From: Opitutaceae bacterium
GTDB taxonomy: Bacteria > Verrucomicrobiota > Verrucomicrobiia > Opitutales > Opitutaceae
Direction: 5' to 3'
NCBI GenBank assembly: GCA_017994935.1
Contig: JAGOJU010000002.1
Coordinates: forward strand, 62,001-126,000
DNA length: 64,000 nt
Part shown: positions 58,118-64,000 of the stretch, in pieces
Numbering within the stretch: position 1 is the first letter of the stretch
Layout: every line of letters begins with the position of its first letter
Translations under genes and position numbers: made by a program
The notes under the pieces: model-generated
Database searches by the model: none
What the model was told of the DNA's origin: nothing
What the model saw: only the letters and a program-made list of their open reading frames with translations

Positions 58118-58651
58118 ATGGCAACAAAAGCAGCCGCCTCTTCCGAACGACAGCGCGGATCGCACCGTAAAATCCTTCGCCGACGTCCTCCGGCTGGCAC
58201 TGCACTGATCATTGTGGACGTTCAGCGCGAGTTTCCCGTTCCCGCGGGTCTCGTCCGTCAGATTGAAGCGTACAGCCGGCTCTTCGCCTGCCGGGTTTTC
58301 ACGCGTTTCGTCAATCCGCCCGACTCCTTTTTCAGGAAGAAGCTCGGGATCACCTGTTGCGCCCCGGGTTCGCGGGGAACCGAGCTCCTCATAGCGCCTT
58401 CGAAGAAGGATCTGATCTTCGACAAAGACACCTATGGCCTGACAACCAGGCACCTTCGACGGCTCAAGGCACGTGGTATCACGCGGGCAGTCGTCTGTGG
58501 ACTCGAGACCGATGCCTGTGTGCTCGGCATCATGTACTCGCTCTTCGACTCGAAGATCCACGCGCGCGTGGAACCATCGTTGTGCTGGAGTTCGACGGGG
58601 CTTCACGGAGAGGCTCTCGACATCATTGCGATGCAGTTTGAGCCGGGCTGA
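58118..58651 (+). CDS. Isochorismatase-family cysteine hydrolase
   Basis: A 177-aa alpha/beta hydrolase of the isochorismatase-like group. The catalytic Asp is in ALIIVDVQREF, a candidate Lys in IFDKDTYG, and the nucleophilic Cys in LETDACVLG. The ATG at 58118 has GGAGAG a few bases upstream; a TTG 13 codons earlier has no such site. Relatives hydrolyse amides such as nicotinamide; the substrate here is unknown. Confidence 0.88.
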   Translation: MATKAAASSERQRGSHRKILRRRPPAGTALIIVDVQREFPVPAGLVRQIEAYSRLFACRVFTRFVNPPDSFFRKKLGITCCAPGSRGTELLIAPSKKDLIFDKDTYGLTTRHLRRLKARGITRAVVCGLETDACVLGIMYSLFDSKIHARVEPSLCWSSTGLHGEALDIIAMQFEPG

Positions 58652-58945
58652 CACCCCACCCCGGATTGCCCCACGTACCGCTGTTTCAGTCACTACGGTC
58701 ATGAATCGGATTCGTGCGAACCACCGCGCCCGCCAGCGCAGCCAGGGGCCCTTTGATCAGAACGCGGGATTGCAATTCCTGCGCGTGCCTGTCCCCGAGG
58801 GTCCTCTCGATCGCGGTTGTGTTCACCGGGTTCCTGCCTGAGATTTGTCCATGTCCCGGACTCCTCGAATCCTGACTCCCTACCGCAATGCGAGGTCCGA
58901 GCTGTTCACCAGGAAACAGCCCGCCTGTCCGGCGCCCTGCACCCC

Positions 58946-59419
58946 ATGGAGATAAGCCTGAGGCAGGCGACACCCGAAGACGGCACCGCGCTCGCGACAT
59001 TGTTTCTCGAGGTCCGCCGCGCGACCTTCGTATGGAAAAATCCCACGGAGTTCACACTGGCCGATTTCGAGGCGCAGACCGTCGCTGAAGCCATCACGAT
59101 CGCCGAAAACGAACGCGGTGAATTGCTTGGGTTCATTTCCGTCTGGGAGCCCGATTCGTTCATTCACCACCTGTACGTTGCGCAACGGTTTCAGGGACAG
59201 GGCGTCGGTCGAATGCTCATGGAAAGCCTCACCTCATGGCTTCCTTTGCCACATCGCCTCAAGTACGTGGAAGACAATCAGCGCGCAGGAAGATTCTACC
59301 GGCGCCAGGGATGGGAGGAGATAGGTCGCGGCTTCTCTTCGGAAGGGCCCTACTTACTGCTCCAGAAGAACCCTCCCTCCGCGACCCCGGCGGATCATGA
59401 GGAGAAAAAGTCGTCATGA
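58946..59419 (+). CDS. GNAT-family N-acetyltransferase
   Basis: A 157-aa acetyltransferase starting MEISLRQATPEDGTALATLFLEVRRATF. The acetyl-CoA motif is VAQRFQGQGVGRMLMESL (Q/RxxGxG/A type), followed by the YVEDNQRAGRFYRRQGWEEIG end typical of GNAT. The start at 58946 begins the first strand; longer frames upstream are not conserved. The substrate is unknown. Confidence 0.9.
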   Translation: MEISLRQATPEDGTALATLFLEVRRATFVWKNPTEFTLADFEAQTVAEAITIAENERGELLGFISVWEPDSFIHHLYVAQRFQGQGVGRMLMESLTSWLPLPHRLKYVEDNQRAGRFYRRQGWEEIGRGFSSEGPYLLLQKNPPSATPADHEEKKSS

Positions 59420-59494
59420 GGTGAATCTTTCGGGCGGTGAGCGGCGTTAATTGGAGGAAAGCCACTCCCAATGGAGAGGTTTTCCGCAATCGCC

Positions 59495-60349
59495 ATGAAG
59501 ACAAAATCACTCTCAATCGTTCTCCTCGGCCTGGTAGCCGGCACACTCCCCCTCGCGCACAGTCAATCCATCGTTGCGGATGATGCGCTTACCCAATACG
59601 TCCTGCCCCCAGGCATCACGCGCCTCCTCCTGGCCTCCGATCTTCAGAACGGATTTGCTCCACCGGAAGCCGCCGGGCGGGTACGCGTACCTCCCGCGGA
59701 ACAAGTCTGGCTCGTGGCCCCGCAGAACTGGCCACATGCGATCCAATGGACAAAGAACGGCAAACCTGTCGAGGGAGCGATATCGAGCCCCCTGATCCTT
59801 CGTCAGGTGACGTTCTCCGACAGCGGCACCTACGGGCTCGCCTCGCCAAGTCCAAGCAACGGCAACTTCCCGGTCATCTCGACCCGGGTTCAACTCGATG
59901 TCGTGCGCGACGGCCATTTCTGCAATCTCTCCGCCCGCGTGGATCTCCGGCCCGGCCGCGATGTTCAGATCGTCGGTTTTGTCGTCGATGGACAGACACC
60001 AAAACGCCTCCTCATTCGAACCGTGGGCCCCTCTCTGGAGAGCTTCGGCCTTTCGAATTCCGCAAGGGAGCCACGTTTCCGGCTTCTTCGCGGCGACGGC
60101 ACGGAGTTCATCGTCATCCGCCCTGCGGTCGTTCTTCCTCAGGAATACTGGACGTCCCTGTTCTCGCAGGCCGGCGCCTTTCCCCTGAAGTCGGAAGGTG
60201 CCGAGCGTCCGCATATCGCCTACGACACCTTTGACCTGCCACCGGGAGCCTATACGGTTCATGTTTCGGATGACACAGGAGTGGGCGGCGTGGCGCTCGT
60301 CGAGGTGTATGAGTTCGACTCCTACCCTCCCCTTTCTGGTGTGAAGTGA
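59495..60349 (+). CDS. Secreted protein with Ig-like and LSAR-type domains
   Basis: A 284-aa exported protein (signal ending LPLAHSQ). An Ig-like segment (IQWTKNGKPVEGAISSPLILRQVTFSDSGTYGL) is followed by the domain LSARVDLRPGRDVQIVGFVVDGQTPKRLLIRTVGPSLESFG. The same domain occurs twice in the gene at the window end. I know these only as recurrent domains of Verrucomicrobia surface proteins, without a function. Confidence 0.8.
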   Translation: MKTKSLSIVLLGLVAGTLPLAHSQSIVADDALTQYVLPPGITRLLLASDLQNGFAPPEAAGRVRVPPAEQVWLVAPQNWPHAIQWTKNGKPVEGAISSPLILRQVTFSDSGTYGLASPSPSNGNFPVISTRVQLDVVRDGHFCNLSARVDLRPGRDVQIVGFVVDGQTPKRLLIRTVGPSLESFGLSNSAREPRFRLLRGDGTEFIVIRPAVVLPQEYWTSLFSQAGAFPLKSEGAERPHIAYDTFDLPPGAYTVHVSDDTGVGGVALVEVYEFDSYPPLSGVK

Positions 60350-60521
60350 CATGGCGGACAGGTCCTTTGAACAATGCCGCATGCAGTCGTCAACAATAGC
60401 CGTGGGAGAAGTCAGATGGCGCTTGTGGAGTGCTCCGCTCCCGAGGCATCCGGCACAACTGGGTTCCTCTCACGGAGTGTACGGATCATCCCTTCCCTTC
60501 TTTTCACGGAGGTCCGCGCTG

Positions 60522-61193
60522 GTGGGTGACAGTTCAAACGCCCCGGCTTTTCCAAAGCCCCCCGCTCCCACTGAGATCGCTGCCGGATTGAATTCCTCAC
60601 CGAAGGCCTGCACTCTCGCACGAAACACTTCCGTGCCCCTCTTCGATGAACAGGCCCAGAAACAGCATCGCGTCTGGATCGCACAAGCTGCCAAGGGCGA
60701 CACGCATGCCCTGACCGCCCTGCATCGGGAGTTCGCCCCGCTGCTCCACGGCATCGCGAGGCGAATCCTCGCAGACAGTGAAGACGTTCGCGAAGTCGTC
60801 CAGGACTCCTTCGTGAAGGCCTGGCGCCGGGCCGCCGCCTACCGGCCTGAGCGGGGGGAGGTCTATGGGTGGATGGTGTTCATCACGCGCAACGAGGCGA
60901 TCGACCGGTTGCGGCGCAGCAGCCGCCGCGCGACAGTCCTTGCCAGGTTGCAGAACGAGGAACCAGACGGCGCGGGGGTTGAACCAGATGACGGATTTGA
61001 ACAGAAGGACCTGCTCGACCGAAACATGGCCCAATTGTCCGCAGCCCAAAGGCGTGCGCTCGAACTCGCCTTCTTCACTGGCTGCTCGCAGGCGGAAATC
61101 GCGACCGCCATGCGCACACCCGTCGGAAACGTCAAGAATCACCTGCGCCGCGGTCTCCTGAAGCTGCGCAAACTCGTCAACCGCCATGAATGA
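60522..61193 (+). CDS. ECF-type RNA polymerase sigma factor
   Basis: A 223-aa sigma-70 family factor. Region 2 is LHREFAPLLHGIARRILADSEDVREVVQDSFVKAWRRAAAY; region 4 is LSAAQRRALELAFFTGCSQAEIATAMRTPVGNVKNHLRRGLLKLRKL. I chose a GTG at 60522 because GGAGGT lies eight bases upstream; an ATG at 60351 and a GTG at 60633 are the alternatives. It overlaps the anti-sigma gene by 8 bp. Confidence 0.9.
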   Translation: MGDSSNAPAFPKPPAPTEIAAGLNSSPKACTLARNTSVPLFDEQAQKQHRVWIAQAAKGDTHALTALHREFAPLLHGIARRILADSEDVREVVQDSFVKAWRRAAAYRPERGEVYGWMVFITRNEAIDRLRRSSRRATVLARLQNEEPDGAGVEPDDGFEQKDLLDRNMAQLSAAQRRALELAFFTGCSQAEIATAMRTPVGNVKNHLRRGLLKLRKLVNRHE

Positions 61194-62466
61194 GGACTTC
61201 ACAACGGACGCGCTCCAGTACCTGCTGGAGGAAATGGAGCCCGCCCGCCGCGCCGCCTTCGCCGACCGGCTTGCCAGCGACCCTGTGGCTGCTGCCGCGT
61301 TCAAGACTTGCGCAGACAATCTAGCCACGTTCGCACTGGAGTCCGCGTCCGCCGCTATTCTTTCAGAAGCGGACCAGCGCGCCAGTCTTGCCGCCATCCT
61401 GGCCCAGACCGCAGCCTCCGCACCAGCACCGCGCGCCAGGATCTTTCATCTGCAACGATGGTCATGGCCCGTCGCAGCCGCCCTTCTATTTGGCTTCAAC
61501 ATTTTTCAGGGTGTCAGGCTCATGCGCTTTTCAAACATCGTCTCAAACGCGGATATCGCATCGACCTCGCCGGGAATCGTCGGCAGCTCCGCTGCATTGT
61601 CCGATGCAGATCCTGCCCGGAGGGCCGTTTCCAACGACCTTCTCCGGGAAAACACGCATGCCTCCGGCTCAGCGGCGCAAGGCGGGGTAAAGGGCGGCTC
61701 AGTGGCGGCCAGTGCCGCTTCTGGCGCCGATGGCGATGCGTCCGATCCCGTGGCAACCGACCTGGCTCATCTCAACGAACTCCGGCAGGAGTATGCGCGA
61801 CTGCAGCGCGCGCGTGAGGCGCTCGGCGAGGAGTACGATCTCGCCATTGAAAAACTCGCGAGACGCGCTCTGACCGAGCAGGGCGTCGGCCGCCTGGCAA
61901 CGATGGAGCTTGTCGACGCCGACAGCTACGCCCGCGGAGACCGGCGGGGTTTGATGAACCTTGCAAGAGGTCTGTTGACGGAACCCGGCATTGTTTCCAC
62001 CGAACCGATAGGAACCATCCAGCCGCCGGGCTCCACACCAGTCACCGGTGATTCGCTCAAGTTCGCCTACGCCGACACGACACCTTCCTTCACATTCCAA
62101 TCCCTCGGAGTCGGCGATTCCTCTGCGGAGCGACCCGGCGACTTCGGCATCGCGGCAAAACCATCGGCATCCACCTACGCCTGGTCCGTTTATGATGAGA
62201 AACAGAATCAGGGATATCTGAACCTCTACAATCTGCCTGCAGTGACATCCTCCGAACGCCTTCAAGTCTGGGTGAAACCCGTTGACGGCTCAGAATTCCG
62301 TCCCGTGGCCGAGGTTCCGGCGCAGTATTACGGCAAGTCAGGCAGCGTCCACTATCAGCTCCCGCCCTCCTCCGCCACGCCCTCCGAGATCCTGATCACA
62401 CTCGAGCCGCGCACCTCCTCCCCTCCGACGGCGCCAACAGGGAAAGTGATCCTGCGAGGCCCCTGA
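61186..62466 (+). CDS. Membrane anti-sigma factor (RskA-like)
   Basis: A 426-aa protein. The N-terminal 80 residues (LQYLLEEMEPARRAAFADRLASDPVAAAAF) look like the cytoplasmic anti-sigma helical region. One membrane segment (WPVAAALLFGFNIFQGV, about 93-110) follows, then a long Ala/Ser-rich and coiled-coil stretch (LNELRQEYARLQRAREALGEEYDLAIEKLA). The C-terminal domain (AYAWSVYDEKQNQGYLNLYNLPA..LQVWVKP) resembles RskA. Gene overlap with the sigma factor supports the pairing. The trigger is unknown. Confidence 0.83.
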   Translation: MNEDFTTDALQYLLEEMEPARRAAFADRLASDPVAAAAFKTCADNLATFALESASAAILSEADQRASLAAILAQTAASAPAPRARIFHLQRWSWPVAAALLFGFNIFQGVRLMRFSNIVSNADIASTSPGIVGSSAALSDADPARRAVSNDLLRENTHASGSAAQGGVKGGSVAASAASGADGDASDPVATDLAHLNELRQEYARLQRAREALGEEYDLAIEKLARRALTEQGVGRLATMELVDADSYARGDRRGLMNLARGLLTEPGIVSTEPIGTIQPPGSTPVTGDSLKFAYADTTPSFTFQSLGVGDSSAERPGDFGIAAKPSASTYAWSVYDEKQNQGYLNLYNLPAVTSSERLQVWVKPVDGSEFRPVAEVPAQYYGKSGSVHYQLPPSSATPSEILITLEPRTSSPPTAPTGKVILRGP

Positions 62467-62483
62467 CACCGGACCGGAAGGCG

Positions 62484-64000
62484 TCAGCGGACCTCGTAGA
62501 CTTCAGCCAGCGCAATGCCCGCACTCGCGCCGTTCCCACGAACCATCACCGTGTAGCCACCAGGATCGAGTTTCAGGACAAGCGCGGCATCGCGTGATCC
62601 AGGATGAAGCGCAAAGGCGCCCGTCCGTCCCGCTGCCTCGAACACATCGGAGGCCCCTCTCCAATTGTCATTCTGGCGAATGATCGTCTGGCCCTTGTAA
62701 ACCTCCAGGTACGGATCCGCGAGAACGCCGGCCACCCCATAACCCGTAAGCGATGGACCGACTCCGCGGATCAGGACAGTCCTTGGTCCGTCCGCGATGG
62801 TGAATCCGGCGATCAGAACCTCATCCCCCGGCGCGGAGCGCGCACGCACGGAGAGATTGACGAGACGGGAACCTGCGGCAGAACCAGCCGATGTGGCGTC
62901 GTATATCTCTGCAAGAACAACACCCGAAGCCCCGCCCGCCTCCATTCCTTTTACAGCCGCCGAAACTTGTGTGGTGTAGAGTCCAGGAACCAGAGGAAGC
63001 AACATCGCGGCGTCCCGCGAATCAGGAAGCAATTCGAAGGCGCCCACTCGCGCGGCCGCATTCGCCAGCAGCGATCCTCCACCCCAATCATCATTTGAGG
63101 CAAGCACGCTGCCCTGTTCCGAACGAAGCGTCAGCGCGGGGTCGGCCAGCCACCCAGGCACACCAAAATCGCGAAGGCCGGGTCCCACACCGCGCAACAG
63201 GAGCGTCCGGGTGTCCGCACTCGCCCCTCCCGCAACAACAAAACCCGTGATGAGACTCGCCTCTCCCGTCGATGCCACGGTACGCACGGAAAGATTTGTA
63301 AGGCGACCCGTGCCAAAATCCGGATCGAGTGCCACCGGATCATCAAAACCAGCCACGGCACGTCCCAGGCGCCGCACGTTCTGGCGGTGCTGAGGCCAGG
63401 GTGCGGACTGTCCCGATGCCCCCCGAAGGCCGACATCAAAGGCGTACAAGCGCCCGTCATTGTTGCCACAATAGAGCCGGCCCCCCGCCAGAAGAACGGA
63501 TGAACGGAACCAACCAGCCCCGGCATACGTACGCCGGAGTGTGCCGTCGCTGTTCACCTGGTGAAGGGTCTTGTCGTAGCTGCCTATGAACACCGACCCA
63601 TCCTGCGCCACAGCCGGCGACGAAGCGCGCACCTCGTCGTTCATCAGGTAGCTCCAGCGCACCACGCCCGAATCCATGTCCAGCGCATATAGCCGGTGGT
63701 CGTAGCTTCCGAGATAGGCAGTGCCGTTCGCCAGGGCCAGGGACGAGGACACAAAGCCGCCAACGGTTGTTCGCCAACGTTGAATTCCTTCCGAGGTAAC
63801 CGAGAGGACCGCCCCATTGATCGATGCGAAGTAGACATTGCCCGCCGCGTCAATTGCGGGAGACGAATAGACCTGACCGTCCGTCGCGAATCGCCATTTT
63901 CTGGTGCCGCCGGGGGTCACGGCATGGAGTGCGCCATCCCCGCCCGCAACATAGACGGTGCCGTCGGTGCCGATGCTGGGTGAGGCGTAACTTGCCTCCT
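62484..64000 (-). CDS. PQQ-like propeller plus two LSAR domains, truncated by window end
   Basis: The frame is open to the right edge of the window, so the N-terminus is missing; a GTG at 63920 is internal to a repeat and not the start. The visible N-terminal part is a PQQ-like/outer-membrane-assembly propeller (SYASPSIGTDGTVYVAGGDG, VYSSPAIDAAGNVYFASINGAV). It is followed by two copies of the LSAR domain (LSVRTVASTGEASLITGFVVAGG; LSVRARSAPGDEVLIAGFTIADGPRTVLIRGVGPSL) and ends AEVYEVR. It is convergent with the anti-sigma gene. It is probably secreted or on the surface, function unknown. Confidence 0.83.
   Translation of the reverse strand, partial: EASYASPSIGTDGTVYVAGGDGALHAVTPGGTRKWRFATDGQVYSSPAIDAAGNVYFASINGAVLSVTSEGIQRWRTTVGGFVSSSLALANGTAYLGSYDHRLYALDMDSGVVRWSYLMNDEVRASSPAVAQDGSVFIGSYDKTLHQVNSDGTLRRTYAGAGWFRSSVLLAGGRLYCGNNDGRLYAFDVGLRGASGQSAPWPQHRQNVRRLGRAVAGFDDPVALDPDFGTGRLTNLSVRTVASTGEASLITGFVVAGGASADTRTLLLRGVGPGLRDFGVPGWLADPALTLRSEQGSVLASNDDWGGGSLLANAAARVGAFELLPDSRDAAMLLPLVPGLYTTQVSAAVKGMEAGGASGVVLAEIYDATSAGSAAGSRLVNLSVRARSAPGDEVLIAGFTIADGPRTVLIRGVGPSLTGYGVAGVLADPYLEVYKGQTIIRQNDNWRGASDVFEAAGRTGAFALHPGSRDAALVLKLDPGGYTVMVRGNGASAGIALAEVYEVR

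Noticed and set aside
63920-63922. GTG at 63920 as the start of the last gene
   Set aside because: The same frame continues upstream to the window edge with another propeller repeat (SYASPSIGTDGTVYVAGG), so the real start lies outside.

Overview
The window is GC-rich bacterial DNA, most likely from a member of the Verrucomicrobiota close to Opitutaceae. The evidence is a 51-aa basic protein at 51860-52015 matching the Verrucomicrobia/Chlamydia small basic protein family, a TonB receptor opening with the LSPFNV-type motif common in Opitutaceae, many secreted sulfatases, and repeated 'LSAR...GFxxxG...LIRxVGPSL' domains seen in secreted Verrucomicrobia proteins. No rRNA is present. There is one tRNA, Arg(CCG).

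Layout. 0.2-10.7 kb: an AraC regulator, a split transketolase, three secreted proteins (one with 12 FG-GAP-like DxDGDG repeats) and a TonB receptor. 10.9-11.6 kb: a VapBC-like toxin-antitoxin pair. 11.8-21.9 kb: a type I restriction-modification locus, hsdM, hsdS, a Schlafen/AlbA-type ATP-binding gene and hsdR, with an IS200-like REP-associated transposase and its palindromic repeats lodged between hsdM and hsdS. 22.0-30.1 kb: a six-gene minus-strand operon (M81 peptidase family, enolase superfamily, MFS transporter, sulfatase, DUF4380-like protein, Gfo/Idh/MocA oxidoreductase), divergent from a plus-strand set (CBM96/beta-helix protein, secreted hypothetical, sulfatase) at 30.3-36.0 kb. Together with the TonB receptor this looks like a locus for a sulfated, uronate- or deoxysugar-containing polysaccharide (inference). 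36.1-48 kb: a PQQ/cytochrome c dehydrogenase, prmC-prfA, a HAD phosphatase, a lysozyme-like protein, a DedA-ATP-grasp fusion, an amidohydrolase, a DUF2165 protein and two methyltransferases. 48-54 kb: fragments of a dead arylsulfatase, a Phd-VapC pair, small basic proteins, rimO, cutA, the tRNA and an intact sulfatase. 54-64 kb: htrA, a two-component system, an isochorismatase-like hydrolase, a GNAT protein, an ECF sigma/anti-sigma pair between two LSAR-domain proteins. The last gene runs off the window.

The most unusual signal is in the restriction locus. hsdM, hsdS and hsdR each carry in-frame copies of a palindromic repeat bounded by ACCCTCACCC/GGGTGAGGGT-type ends. In hsdR a complete DUF559 (Vsr-like, PD-(D/E)xK fold) nuclease domain, flanked by the same repeat ends, sits inside the helicase domain between motif Ia and the DEAH box with the reading frame intact. 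I saw these repeats nowhere else in the window. The arrangement suggests a small mobile element that enters genes in frame, like Rickettsia palindromic elements, with one copy carrying a nuclease.
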